A stretch of DNA of 64,000 bases from Callaeas wilsoni (taxonomy: Eukaryota; Chordata; Aves; Passeriformes; Callaeidae). Position 1 is the first letter of the stretch; every line of letters begins with the position of its first letter. This document shows positions 1 through 12,335 of this stretch, piece after piece. The notes under the pieces are model-generated. The model saw nothing but the letters and a program-made list of their open reading frames with translations, was not told the origin of the DNA and did not search any database. Both the position numbers and the translations under genes were made by a program. The stretch is from NCBI GenBank assembly GCA_013398955.1, contig VWPU01003030.1:1-64000 (forward strand), in the 5' to 3' direction.

Positions 1-110
1 TGAATGTGCCTTGGGAAGGTGTTCGTGTCGTGGTTTAGTCGTGGAGTGACGTTTCTTGTGTGCCGTAAGAATAGAGTTGTTGGAGCAGCCAGGGATCGCG
101 GCCTTGTGTT

Positions 111-272
111 TGCCCAGAGAAGCTGTGGCTGCCCCACCCTGGAAGGGTCCGAGGCCAGGCTGGATGGGGCTTGGAGCAGCCTGGGATAGTGGAAGGTGTC
201 CCTGCCCATGGCAGGGGGTGGGATGAGATGGGCTTTAAGGTCTCTTCCAACCCACATAATTTTGTGATTCTG
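111..272 (+). mobile_element. CR1: CR1 LINE 3' tail, 5'-truncated
   Basis: The stretch begins at 'GCCCAGAGAAGCTGTGGCTG', passes through 'CCATGGCAGGGGGTGGGATG', and ends with 'TTTTGTGATTCTG'. This is the end of the avian CR1 non-LTR retrotransposon in sense orientation. CR1 elements are copied from their 3' end, so copies are usually 5'-truncated as here, and they end in short ATTCTATG-like repeats rather than poly(A). No reverse-transcriptase coding sequence is present in this or any other copy in the window; only the untranslated tail is preserved. The copy has several substitutions and one small deletion in the 'CCCTGGATCC' part, so it is not recent. Confidence 0.9.
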
Positions 273-1204
273 TTTGCAAAGTGCTTTTAACTTCTAAGTA
301 AGGCTTCCTGTTATTTTTCTGCTTTGAGTAGACGTGTGCTGTCAGGTAAACAAAGTAGCAACCCAGAAATACGGAATTTACTTTCTGATAGCCCTTCTAG
401 GAACTGAAGGTTCAAGATGACTGTCAGTGCTGGTCAGTAGGAATTTTAGTGGCACTGAGGTGCTCTTAACACATGTATTTGATAGTTCACATACGAGGTA
501 TTTATTGAATAAAGTGTTATTTATATGTATCTTTGCTCCAGGCTTCTATGGACCCTAACAAAGTGTGTGAACTTAGGGCATAAAATAAATACTTAAACAC
601 ATTAAGTAAGTGTTGGTGGAAGAATTATAGATTGATGATGGCATAAGCACAGTGGTCAAGACGGTAATAAAATTTTGCATGGTATAGATACTTGGTAAAT
701 AGTTGAAAGTAGTGGTGAAATTAAAGGTAGCAGGGAGAATATTATGTTTGATGTGGAGAAAACAGACTCAAAGGAGGGGTGCAGAGGTGGGGTTTGTGCC
801 ATTACAGCAGCGCGCTCCAGAGATGATACCAAGAGTACCTAGGGATGGCACCAAGAGGAGCCCATTGCCTGGATTAAAGCAGTACCTTCCATGTTGTTTA
901 TTGATAAACGAGTGGACAGACACTGACCTCATTTTATGCTGAGTAGTTGCACAGGAAGAATGGTTTTGGGCTGTTGTACAAAAAGCATCCTCGTAAGACC
1001 AAATACAGTTTTTAAAAATGTTTTTCTGTGGCTAAATGTGGTATTATTTATTTAATAACAGCATGGCCCTCCAGTGAACTCTCTGTGTTAAAGTCAGATA
1101 CAAACTGTTCAGAAAGGAATGGCAATTAAAATTTTAGGCTGATGATCAACTCGAGGCTGGTTGACCTTGCAGACCCTTGCCACGTTAATGATTGTTGTGA
1201 GTTG
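273..1204. other. AT-rich unique sequence, no gene seen
   Basis: No repeat family, splice-site pair or protein-like frame stands out. The longest open frame (703-942, + strand) has ordinary non-coding composition. Confidence 0.6.
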
Positions 1205-1501
1205 GGAACCAGAACTGGATCTGGTATTCCAGATGAATTCTTAGCAGTACAGCATAGAGGAGTGGGATTTTTCCTTACTGGAACCAGAACTGGATCTGGT
1301 ATTCCAGGTGAATTCTTAGCAGTACAGCATAGAGGAGAGGGATTTTTCCTTACTGGAACCAGAGCTGGATCTGGTATTCCAGGTGAATTAGCAGTACAGC
1401 ATAGAGGAGAGGGATTTTTCCTTACTGGAACCAGAGCTGGATCTGGTATTCCAGGTGAATTCTTAGCAGTACAGCATAGAGGAGAGGGACTTTTCCTTAC
1501 C
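1205..1501. repeat. 75-bp minisatellite, four copies
   Basis: Four head-to-tail units lie at 1205-1279, 1280-1354, 1355-1426 and 1427-1501. The third unit is 72 bp because it lacks three bases of 'GAATTCTTAGC'. Units differ by only a few substitutions (for example AGAACTGG versus AGAGCTGG, GAGTGGG versus GAGAGGG), so the array is young or homogenised. Because every unit length is a multiple of three, both strands stay open through the array and give 25-residue peptide repeats in each direction. This is a by-product of the period and not evidence of coding. On the minus strand each unit contains GTAAGGAAAA, which resembles a 5' splice site. Confidence 0.95.
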
Positions 1502-1761
1502 CTGCTGTCCAGAGTCCCAGTTTGCTTTCTCTGCACTGCGAGCACATTTAACCTGGCATCCAGCAGGACCACAGCTCCTTCCCAGCAGCTCTGAGATCAT
1601 CCTGCTCTTCTTGTTGACCTCCCTGAGGTTTCTGTCGGTGTAGACCTGGAATTTTTCCAGGTCTCCTCGGATAAACCTCTGCTGTTTGCTGTGCCTGCTC
1701 TTGCTGTGTGTTTAACGCTGCCCTCGGATTTGCTGAGCGTGTTTTCTGTCACATCACTCAT
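1495..1761 (-). pseudogene. Possible degraded coding remnant, unidentified
   Basis: On the minus strand, bases 1678-1580 read RFIRGDLEKFQVYTDRNL and continue as a charged helix-like stretch to ISELLG with no stop. In a neighbouring frame, 1761 down to about 1678 starts with ATG and reads MSDVTENTLSKSEGS, and the same frame near 1570-1501 reads VVLLDARLNVLAVQRKQTG before the border GGACAGCAGG/GTAAGG at 1501/1500. The codon choice and residue mix look more protein-like than anything else in the window outside CR1. The frame must shift twice, and the sequence before 1678 has no pyrimidine tract, so an intact exon is unlikely. It could be a decayed retrocopy, an old exon, or chance. I do not recognise the family. 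Confidence 0.25.
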
Positions 1762-2898
1762 GTTGCTGTTTCAGCTATCGAATGATTCTGGCCCCAGCAG
1801 CAGCCCCTGGGGTCACCTGCTGCACACCAGACATGACGGTATCGATCCCTGCCTTTGGAGGCTGCTGCTCCTGCCCGTTTTTGACATGCAGGCTGTTCCT
1901 CCAGCCAGGACTTTGTCAGCTTCCGCAGCAAATTCTGGGAGAGAGGGTGTCAGAACCCTGCTGAAGTCAGCATGTGCTACAGCCACTGCTCTGCCTTCCT
2001 CTGCAGAGCTGTCATTTCAGCCTAAAAAGGCAGCTCAGCTGGACAAGCATGATTTGCCTTTGGTAAATGTGTTGGTTATTCCTGAGTACTTTCTTGTTTT
2101 CTGTTTGAAAATAATTTCTGAGAGGACATACACTCCATGATCTCTCCTGGGATGAGCTGAAGCTGAGCATCCCATACCCCCCTCACTTCTTTTTTTTTCC
2201 TTTCTTAAAACCGACTGTTCTTGTAGCCCAGATCTCATCAGAGATCCGCAATCACTGTGGTTTTTCATTATTTCTGAGCTGTCACAGTGTTCTGATGGCC
2301 ACACCAGCAAACTTGCCTCCCAGCTCTGGATAAACTCCATATGGCTCCTTGGATTTAAACACATTTAGCTTCTTTAAGTAGCCATAACCCATTTTTCCTC
2401 ACCTTGTTTGCTGCTTTTCTTTCTGACTGTACCAACCTGGAGAGGTTTTGGAGCAGTTGTTTGTGGAGACTTGTGCAAAAGAGGTTTTGAGTACTTCAGT
2501 CTTTTCAGTACATACTTCTAGGCTGTCTCCTGTATTCATTAAGGCACCTGGATTCTTTCTGAGCTTCTTTTTACTCCTGTAATTTTTGTGGATTTCATTT
2601 CTTACTGCTATTTATGTCCCCACCTAGGCTGAACTTCAGCTTTGGCCTTGCTGATTTTGTGCCTAAATTCTGAGGTGGTGCTTTTCTGTGCCTCCTTTGT
2701 TGCTTCTTGGTCTCTGCATTTTAGTCCATTAAGCAGCTCTGTGTTTCCTATGAACTTCCCATTTTTTCTACATGATGTTTTGTTCCTTAACTCTCTTAGA
2801 AACGTTTTTCCAAAATCCAGACCACCCTGAAGAGCCTTTTTCTCCCTCTGGCAGCCTCCCAGGGGCTTCTCAGGGGCTGCAGCTCCTCCAAAGCGACA
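1762..2898. other. Unique sequence, no clear gene
   Basis: This is moderately GC-rich up to about 2050 and AT-rich after that. A further protein-like minus-strand run (about 1930-1820, containing MSKTGRSSSLQRQGSI) may belong to the remnant at 1495-1761 but is again closed by stops. Nothing else is recognisable. Confidence 0.4.
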
Positions 2899-3168
2899 GT
2901 GGAGGGGCAGCTCCGATCTCTGCTCTGGAGCTGTGTCAGGTTTAGATTGGATATCAGGAAAAGGTTCTTCCCCCAGAGGCTGTTTGAGCACTGGAACAGC
3001 CCTCCAGGGAGTGGTCACATTCCCAAGGCTGCCAGAGCTCCAGGAGTGTTTGTCCATCCTCTCAGGGATGGACAGGGTGGGATTGTTGGGGTGTCCTGGG
3101 CAGGGTCAGGAGTTGGACTCAGCAATCCTTCTGGGTCCCTTCCAGCTCAGGAGATTCTGTGATTCCAT
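2899..3168 (+). mobile_element. CR1: CR1 tail, second variant
   Basis: The copy reads 'GGAAAAGGTTCTTCCCCCAG', 'CACTGGAACAGCC', 'GTTGGGGTGTCCTGGGCAGG' and ends 'GAGATTCTGTGATTCC'. This is a distinct CR1 subfamily from the copy at the window start: it carries 'TTGTTGGGGTGTCCTG' instead of 'CTGGGATAGTGG'. The same variant recurs at 33907-33995 (+) and 44368-44640 (-). Confidence 0.88.
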
Positions 3169-5984
3169 GGTAAGTCCCTATAGAAGAGTCTGAGTTCTGA
3201 AAGCTGAAAATGCTAACTCTGTTCACCTTTCCAGCCTTCCTCTGGATCCCCATCTCCACTGTCTTGTGGTTACTGACAGGACTGTTTCACTCTGGAGCCC
3301 TGTGTTTCAGTAGAGTGCAGCTCCCCACGCTGCGTTTCTGTGCTAGGAAGGATTATTCCTACATCCTGCATAACCTGTTCTGATCCCTGCTCCAGTTGTG
3401 TGTGCTGTGCCAGGTCTCTGATTCTTGGTGCATCAGAGATCTGTGACCACCCTTGGGACATCCAAGTGAGCCAAGCTCTGCCTTAGTGTGCAGACACTTG
3501 AGGAGAGCTTCTGCCACAGCTTTCTGGACCTGCAGTGTCCATCCCCGTCACTTTCAGTGGTGTTGGCAGCCCCCAGCTTTACTGGGAGAAGAGCTGCAGA
3601 GCATTTAGCTCCTTGTCTCTTGGAGATCCCATTGATTTCCTGCTCCTCACCCCAGTGGGACATCACATCCTTGGAGCTCCTTCCTTGTGCTGCAGCAACT
3701 GGATCTGCCAGAGCAGAGCTCCCAAAAGTGAGGCTGCTGCTGCTGCTGAGGTCCCTGGGGAGGAGCACCAGGCTCTTCCCACTGAGTTCATCGGAGGGAG
3801 GTTGAAGTTCCAGAGGTGTTAGTGCTCACTGAGGATCCAAGAATATCATGCAGTTATACCTGGATAAACCACTCTGCATTAGCTGAAAGGAATACAAACA
3901 TTAGTAGACTGCATTTACTCTTTTTGTAAGCAAGTTGAGTTTATCAGATCTTGTACAAATTTCATAATCTGGGAATTAGAGTTTGTTGTGCTGTTTCCTT
4001 TCCTTGCAGTAGAGCATCTGCATTCATTTTTTAAAATTACTTCTTTCATATTCTTGTATAATGGTGCAATATGATGCTGTGCTTTGTGGTAAAAAAAACA
4101 CATTATTTATTTATTGCTTCTACCTTTCTAGTATAACTCTACTTTTCAGAGTTAATTTTAGTTTGATTGCTGCTGAAACATGGCTGTGTTTTCTGAGTGT
4201 GTGAGGATATGCTGCTTACACTATTTAATGAGCTATTTTATTTTATGACGGTGTTAGGAGCAGTAGTCAAGGAGCCATATGAATGCAGAGATTGAGTAAC
4301 ATATGTGTGTGTGCATATATATATATATATACAGGGTTTTTTTCTGCTAGATATCCTTGGGTAGCAATGTGTAATGAGCAGTGTCAGAGAATATCTTCTT
4401 ACACATCTGTAGTGGCTTGACTTTTTTGAGGCAGAGAAAGTCCAGCTCATGGGTAGAGAGCCTTAGGATTGTTTAAACCCATTAAGCCTCTTAGCTTTAT
4501 ATCTGAAGATTAATAGAGCAGTAATTACAAATGTGAAGGAGGTCATGGTGAATTTTAGTCTGACCTTCTGTGTAAAAAAAAAAAAAGCCAGCATTGCCAT
4601 GAATTAATTCTTGCTTGAATCAGATCATGCTCTTTAAAGAAAACATTGATTTAAAATGTCATTTGACAGAGGATCCACATGCTCTCCCTGTTAGTCTTTT
4701 TTTACCATTCTGAAGACACTGAACAGAAATTACTGTGGTCAAACCAGTGGCCTGTGGTCTGGTACTTCCATTTGTCTCACCACCATGCTCACAATTAAAC
4801 TATGTCCTCAAAATAAGGAATAAAATGAAAAATATTCATGTTTATTTCCTTTACTGGTTAAAAGAAGTTGTAATTGTTGGCAAATACAAATTTTTTTCTG
4901 ACATGAATTTAGTATCACTGTATTTTAAGTCTAAAATAAAGATTCTTGCAGGAGATTATACCTCACGACAAAACCTCAAAGAAAATAAAGTTTGTCTTAA
5001 GGCTTAGGAGGATTTGTTTCTTCAAATTTTCCACCACTTTTTTTACCTGGTACAGGATTCTACATAATGAATTAACTAGTTGTCCATTTTTATTGAGGTT
5101 GTATGAAATATGGGCCAAAACAGGTGAGACTTGACTTCCATTGCAGTTCAGTGGAGCGTTTTGAGTATCAATGTCATACGTGGTTTAGCACTTTCCAAAT
5201 TGCAATTTACCTTTCTAACTCAAAAGAGTTAATTACTTTTTTCTTCATTCTAGGAGACAATCTTTGCCTCAAACACACTCAAGCCATCAATTTCCATAAA
5301 TTATTAAATTTCATTACAACTTTGTTGTGTATGCCAAGACTGAAAGCAGAATGCACAGCAGAGAAACACCTCACCCCAGTGGTTGTTCATTATCTGAAAA
5401 AACTTCTCAAATTTGTGGTTACACCTTCTTTACAGGTACATCCAGAATGAATTTCCTTGGAAATCCTGCCTGTTATGGCTTTTTCTAGTTCTGTATTTTT
5501 TTTGGTGCACTTTGTCAGGTAATTATACTCACACACTAAACACCTCATTTTCAAGCCAACTGTACAGCTGTAAATATTGTGCTCTCATTGGAAAAACAGG
5601 AATTACTTTTTAATCCTCTCCATTACATTTTACATTTTGGAAGGTGCTGCAAGGAGAAGCAAAGATTAAGCCAATATGAAGAGATTTTTTTTGTTGTTGT
5701 TTGCATGTGCTTTTTTGCTCTTGGCAGCTGGGAAACAACAACCCAAAGGAAGTTAACAGGCACAGAGGATGCTGGAGAGATGGAAAGCGTACAGGAAATA
5801 CATTTACAGAGCTGCACATCCAGCTGCCAAATGCTGCTCCTGAGGTAGAATAACGCTGATGGAATAACCCTGCACTTACTTATCACCTCTCACTGCATCC
5901 CAAGAGAAAGGGTGACATCATTCATCACTAAACCCCTCAAAAAATGTAAAAAAAAGTGAAAAAATTCCTGTTGTTCGAGTCCCT
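3169..5984. other. Unique sequence, simple repeats only
   Basis: The part up to about 3830 is GC-richer, with a short CTG run near 3731-3748. The remainder is AT-rich. Open frames on both strands overlap each other and show no domain, so I call no gene. A short GT/AT microsatellite is at about 4305-4331 and an A13 tract at 4574-4586. Confidence 0.55.
4305..4331. repeat. (GT)n(AT)n microsatellite
   Basis: A short GTGTGTG run passes into about nine AT dinucleotides. It is a pure simple repeat with no associated gene. Confidence 0.85.
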
Positions 5985-6200
5985 GGAGTTCCTGGAGCTC
6001 TGCTTAGCATGCGGCTCACAGCCGGGGGTGCGGAGGAAGCGCTCCCGGGGCTTCTCCTGGCAACAGCCGGGGTTGCTGGGAGACAGCATCGCCTAAATGG
6101 GGAGAAACTTCACCCAACTGGCGGCCCCTTGCATGCAAATGAGCCTTGGTGGAGGCTTCTCCTGCTGATGCCGTAATTTCCCTCCCCGAAATGAAAAAGG
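5985..6200. promoter_or_regulatory. GC-rich candidate regulatory element
   Basis: A compact GC-rich island stands in AT-rich surroundings. It contains an imperfect inverted repeat, TCTCCTGGCAAC at 6053-6064 against GTTGCTGGGAGA at 6072-6083 (10 of 12 positions complementary), whose arms resemble RFX half-sites (GTTGCC). An exact octamer ATGCAAAT (POU/OCT-type) lies at 6133-6140. The motif matches are seen directly. Regulatory function is inferred, and the motifs could be coincidental. Confidence 0.35.
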
Positions 6201-9200
6201 AATCCAGAGGATCTTTACTCAGAGGGTTGTGTGTGGATGCTGCTCTGAGGGATCATTCAAAGTTGTGTAATAAAACGGGATAATTATTCCTGGTGAAGGT
6301 GGTTGTGGTACACAGGGTTCAGGAGCTTCTTGCTGCTGCTCTTTTGAAAAGGGATGTAATGCCGGAATTTGCCAAATTTGGGGTGTTCAACCTTTCAGTT
6401 ACAAGAGTTAAAAACAAGGTTATATTTACTCAGGTTATTTTTTCTGACTAGAGAATATTTTATCTGATTTTGTCTGAGTTCTGGGATACATTTGGCTGCT
6501 CTGGCTGATTGTGTCCATTTATCTTTAGTGCAGGACTGACATTGACTGGACATTTAGGTAACGTTGTGCCCTGGATCCCACATGTTCCTCCGTAATTAAG
6601 TGAATGTATATCCCAGGCAGAGACATGGAATTACATTTTCCACTGCTTTTCTTTCCACAGCAGGTAGGAGAGTGTGGGGCAAACTTTACATTGCAGCAGG
6701 AACAGGGTGGGACAGAGCACTGAAGGGGCTGAGTGGTGCTGCAGCAACGTCCAGAGTTGGGCTGGCACGGGTAAAACAGGCACTGGTGTTCATCAAAAGA
6801 TATTTAAATCAGGAAAATAGTGCCCCAAAATGCTCTTTTCTTCCACTGGCTGCAGGAGGGTCCAGTGACCAGTGCAGGGTCCAGTGACCAGCTCACATGG
6901 AGGTGTCTGTGTGATAACCAGCCATAGACAGAGTCCTGGCTTCGCTGTATTAGTGACCTATCCCTGTACTTGATATTTGATGTAAAGCCTTTGAATTTTT
7001 TTTGAGTTATTGCCCAGGGTCAAAAGCTGTATTTTTTTTTAAACTCTACACCAAATTCCAGTTCACAGAATCTGTTTTTTCCTTTATTTTCTTTAATTTT
7101 CCTGGTTCGTGCTGGTAATCAACATTGTCAATAATGAAGGAAAGAATTTTCAGTGTCAGGTTATCCAAATGAGGGTGAAGTTGTTTATACATGGAACCGC
7201 AGAGGTGCAGCACCTTTAGTTCCTTCAGAACGCACAAGGAGTAAATAATAAAACCTTAACTGATTTGAGAGAAGATAAGTGCAGAAGGGCCCTTAAGGCA
7301 GATTTAAGGTAGCTTGAATATTTCAGGTACTAATTCCTGTGTCTTAGTCCTTTTGTTCTTTGATGTTCAGTATTTCCTTTTGAATTTTTTCAGCTTTAAA
7401 AGCTTCTCTGGTTTAATTAATGTCTTCCTGTCAAATTTATACCTTCAAATTACAGTGGTGTACATTGCCTTAACTTCAGGTTTATGTAATTTTTATTGAA
7501 TTTATTTTTACTTTGCAACCATTGAATTATTTGGCTTGTAATTTATTGCGTGATAGGCATTGCTTTATCCTCCCATGCTTATCTTTTAATTATTATGTAT
7601 GGAATTTCAGTGGTATGGATACATTTGATTATTACACTTATTTTGTTGCAAATTTTTATGATATGTATGAAACTCTCATTTAAATTTCCAGCACAATTAA
7701 AATAATGCACATAAATAAACCCTTAGTACAAATCAGATAAAAACCTGTGCAATAAAACCCATCCCAGTCCAGGGATGGTTATTGCCATTTCTTATCTATT
7801 GCTCATAGTGAATTCCTATTGTAGATAATGCAAAATTTGAATTAGTGGAGATTGTTTGGGTCTTTGTTTTGAAGATAAGATCTCATTTTCTGTTGAGAAA
7901 TGTGGTCAGGTAGATGATACCTGTATTTTTACTGTCGTTCGGGCTTGATTTTTCAGGGATTTGACTTTCTAGGAGCCTCCAGAGATGCTTTGAGGGATGC
8001 CCACATTTCAGGAATGGCTGAGAAGCAGAATGCCAGTGGGAACTAATTTTTTTGGTGTCCCTCAATGTGACACAGAAGTCCCTCATCTTGAGGAAATTTG
8101 TTTAGACTTGAGGACTTTGCAGGTAGAGATTTGGTGCCTGAGTCTCTGGCTCAAAACTTTTAGGAACCCAGTGAGGAATGAGAAGTTTTGTGCAAGGGAT
8201 AGACAGTGGAAGTGTCTTTGTGTTTCTGACATTCCCCTTCACCGTTTAGAGGCTCAGAAGTGCACTTCTTGATTCATCAAACATTCAACTCCTGAACATT
8301 TCATCCCAGGACTCCTAAATTTGGAGCAAGAGTTGGGGGAGTCGGGCATTGATGACTTAACTGGATGAGTGAGGAGAGGGATGACTCCAGACAGCCCTTG
8401 GTGGGACTGACAGGGACTGGTACCTGCGTATGGCTGACTGGGATCACAGGATAATCCAGCCTGAAGGGGCTTTGGGACACCATTGATTTATGGGATCAGT
8501 AGATTGGCAGCTGATTGCTCCTCTTGGAGAGGAAATGTCTGTAATCATCTGCTGCTCTCAAATGTTGAGCTTACGTTTTAAAAAGGGGCAAAATTCCAAG
8601 TCAGGGAATCAGTGGCTGATTTAGCAAACTGCAATAAGATTTTGCCTAAGATAATCAGAATCAACATAACTGCACCAGAGATAACATTACAGTATATAGG
8701 GTCTATGTGGACTATTCATATTGCTTGCTTTCTTTTATGTTCTTCCTTAAGGATTCTCCTTCTTACCTAAAGAGGGATATGCAAACCTCCTTCTGCACTT
8801 GATCAGGGGAGCAGAGATAAAATCTCATCTTGAAGAGGTTGCACTCAGACAACTTCTAATAGCATAACCTTCTCACAGAATAATAATGTTTCATTTCAGT
8901 AGGATCTTGAGTGACAATTTTCCAAGTTACCACTCAGAAAGGGAACAGGAAAAGGAAGAAATGCAAAGGCAAACCAAATGTAGAGAGGGCGGGTTCTTAA
9001 GTAGAATGTCCTAATATGTTCTAATACGTCTTTATATGAAGAAGAAAAACACTCTTAAGATGACCTAGAGATAAGTTCACAGTTGATTCTTAAGATATTA
9101 ATTTCAGAACTTCAGAACTTAGAGAACATTCTTTTTTTTAAACAATTTTAGGATGTTCTGACCCTCCTCCGCTTTGTTAGCATTTCTCATAAATCCAGTC

Positions 9201-12200
9201 ATAAATGGGTGTAAACTGCCCTGGAGTGCAGCTGCATCCTCTGGAATGAAGCAGCAGGACCAACAGCCCATCTCTTTGCCACGTTCACTTCTGAAGTTCT
9301 GCTTCTGAAAGGTGTCTTCTCATGTTGTTGGCAGCTGAACACAATTCCTGTTCAAAACCCGTGTTCTGAGCACTGAAGGGATTTGGGGTAGGACCTCACA
9401 CCTCGTATCTTCCCGTTGAGTGGCTTTAATGTTTTCTTACCAGTTGTCTACACTTCTTGCTATTTGATTTAATGTGGTCCCTTGTGCCATTCTTAGTCAT
9501 CAAATTGCTTTTCAAACGACCTGAAAGACGCTGTCTTTTACTGGACAAGGATCCCGTCGCACTCAGAAAAAGCTGGATGGAGCCTAATGCTGTGTGCACA
9601 GGGTGGGAATTGCAGATTGTTTCTGAGACTGCAAATGTGCCCCTGGCTGTGGACATGGAGATGATTCAGATCATCCTCAAATCCTTGGGGAGATCCTGGG
9701 TCTGCCCTTTCCCTGCTCAACCAGTACGTCTGAAATCCCTAGATTTGGAACAATTCCCGGTTGACAGTTGGACACAGCTTTGTGTTTCGGATGTTGTTGG
9801 CTGTGCCTGGGCTGGTGACACGAGTCCAGAGGACGGGATATGAAGGAGCCATCAGGCAGGATTTGGGTGTCCCTCCATCCAGTCCTTGGTGGGGTGGAAT
9901 TGCAGACTCAAGCTTTGGCATTAAGTAACTTGTTTCTCCTCATGTCCTTGTTTAAGGAGTCATCTCTGTATTAAACATTCACACACCAATTATGACCTAC
10001 TCAGTGTTTGATTTAGTTTGCAACAACTAAAAGCAAACTTTTTGAATGAGAGGCAAAAAAATCATCAAATATGTATTTTATCCTTGTGGATACCTGTGCA
10101 CAGACATTCCTAGGTACTCCTGTTGTGAAAGCATTAAGTATAATGGAAGTGGAAAATGAGGAAAAACCAGCACTCTCTGAACTGATGGCTAGAGGAATTC
10201 TGAGATACTGATCTCTGTAGAACCATTTAAAATGCTTAATTAGTAAAAATTCAGTTATTGAACACAAAGCACTTTGTACCTGAATTTTACAATAAACCCC
10301 TTGCTTAGTGCAAAACAAAGAATATGTTCTTATTCCTCATACCTGGAATTATGAGAGCCTAACCTGACCAAGCTTTGGATGAATTCTCTTAGTTATTTGA
10401 TTTTTTTAGAGCCTCAATTTTCATAATAATTGAAGATATTTGAGAATTTCTAGCCACAAGTCTATTTTCACTCCACCCAAGTTAACGCTAAGAGTATTTT
10501 ATTATGAGTAACTATTTCTACCTCAGGTTCTGTGCATTTATTTTTCGGGTTGCACACTGAAATCGCTTTTTAAATGTCAGTCACCCCTGGCTGTGGAGCT
10601 GGGCTCCCAACATTTGGATTTTTTTTTTATAGTATCTGTTTTTGTTCCTGAGAGCTAACAGGCAATGATAAACAATTAAGGGTACCAGTGATGTTTAAAA
10701 ATCCATGTTACACTTTATATTGGAAGTGTTCTGGGTGGTACAGGACAGAAAGAATGGGAAAATATTTTAACCTAGGAATGGAAATTCTGTTGGATATACC
10801 CTGAAACCATCTGGTCCTAAAGAAACTGAAGAAGAACACCTCTAGTGGAGATTGACCCATGGATCTGGAATTTCAAATTGGGGCAGAATGCCAGCATGTA
10901 ATGAGCAGTTGAAGGATAATCCCACAGTGATTTTAGGAAGTTGTTGACAGCTTCCCGTAGAGTTTGGTCTTGTCATTTATTTGCCTTGCAAAGCTGGAGG
11001 ACTCCACCCCACAGCGTGATAGTGCCAGCCCTAAACCCACCGGGCTCGCGGATCCGCTGCTTTGGTTTTCACCTGGATTCAGCTGGAACTCTCCATTCCT
11101 GGCGCTAATGTTTTCCATGGCACGGGAAAGACCACAGACAGGCATACATGATGTTGTCAAAATGATAAATGGTAAATGCAGGTGGTAGGGGGGCAGCTGC
11201 CAGCAGGAGACAGCCCATCCTGGACCAGAATTCATTTGGGCCGTGCAGAACTGTGCGAAACAAGCTGCCAGAGGTGATCCCTTTATTGATTGACCTTGGG
11301 AATCTGCAGGACCCAAGGCCCTTGCATGTCTAGTCCTTCATGTTCCAATTTTTCATGCCTTTATTCTTGTGTTTTTGTATATTTTTTCCATTTTATTTGA
11401 TTGATTCTTGGAATGTTGAGTTCAGCTCTTGCTGTCTTCCCTTGCCTCTTCTGGGTGGCTGCAATAGTCCTCTTTTTTCCTTCTCTTGGTATTCCTTCTT
11501 TTATTGGTCTCTATGTAATAGCTACAGTCACTCACTCATATGTTCTTAGAGCTTCCCCAGTGTTTGAAAATAAAACCCAGGAAAGTGGAGAGTCAATAGG
11601 AAATTCCTTCTCATCATCTCTGTATGAACAGCCCAGGTAAAAGGAGCCTTTTTCCTGTCACATGATGCACTTTCACCCTTCAATAATAAATCAGCAAAGC
11701 ATCTGGCTACAAAATTAGACTCCTAAAAACCTCTGGCTTGTCCTCAGAGGAATCGGCTTCACTTATCTCTAATGGAAATGCCCAGAAATGATAACAGGAC
11801 TGCGATAGCAGAAAGACTGATAGAGTTAGCCCTGATAACCCAATGTGTTTATTCTTAAGAATAAAATATTTTGGTGACTGTCACACCCCCACTGACCTCA
11901 TATCAGGTGGTCAGGATGAAGCGTTACACAGCTTTCATTGGTCCATGACACTGAGGTCCAGCAAGGTAGAGAAAAAGGGAAATAAAAGCTCTACCTGACA
12001 TTTGAAAGTAACTATTTGGGGTTGTACTCCAAATAGAACAGGTTAAATGAATGAGTTACTTCTTCTATTCTGAAGTTTTCCACTTGGGAGGTGGGAAATC
12101 ATTCTCACTTGACAAGGATACTGGGACAGGTGTCCAGGTGTACCACACTTGGGAGACACAGGGGCATTCAAGAGAGATGGAAAAGTATGTGGATAAAAGG

Positions 12201-12283
12201 GACATCAGGAGGCTTTCACTGGCTTTCACAGGGAGAATTTTAAATGAAAAAATTCTAGGGGCATCGAGGTGAAATTCATAAAA
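6201..12283. other. Six kilobases of CR1-free unique sequence
   Basis: No CR1 or other recognised repeat occurs over about 6 kb, which is unusual against the rest of the window. A 19-bp direct repeat (GGGTCCAGTGACCAGTGCA) occurs at 6858-6876 with a second, partial copy at 6877-6891. An open frame of 128 codons at 9457-9843 (+) has no recognisable domain. Near 11040-11300 the sequence is GC-richer, with a nuclear-receptor-like TGACCTTGG at 11290-11298. I see no supported gene. Confidence 0.5.
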
Positions 12284-12335
12284 GATCACAGAATCATTAC
12301 GGTTGGAAAGGAGCTCCAAGATCATTGAGTCCAAG
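12284..12335 (-). mobile_element. CR1: CR1 3' tip, very short
   Basis: On the plus strand this reads 'GATCACAGAATCATTACGG', 'TTGGAAAGGAGC' and 'AAGATCATTGAGTCCAAG', the reverse complement of a CR1 terminal segment. Only about 50 bp remain. Confidence 0.75.

Noticed and set aside
6133..6140. Window-wide excess of ATGCAAAT octamers (also 24269, 30528, 56180, 57931, 59797)
   Set aside because: Six occurrences are close to what AT-rich sequence of this length would give by chance, so only local context makes any of them interesting.
9457..9843. 128-codon plus-strand open frame (starts MLFDLMWSLVPF)
   Set aside because: No recognisable domain, no splice-site context, and length within chance for 64 kb read in six frames.
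11880..12000. LTR-like end with AATAAAAGCTCT
   Set aside because: No matching second LTR, primer-binding site or retroviral coding sequence was found.
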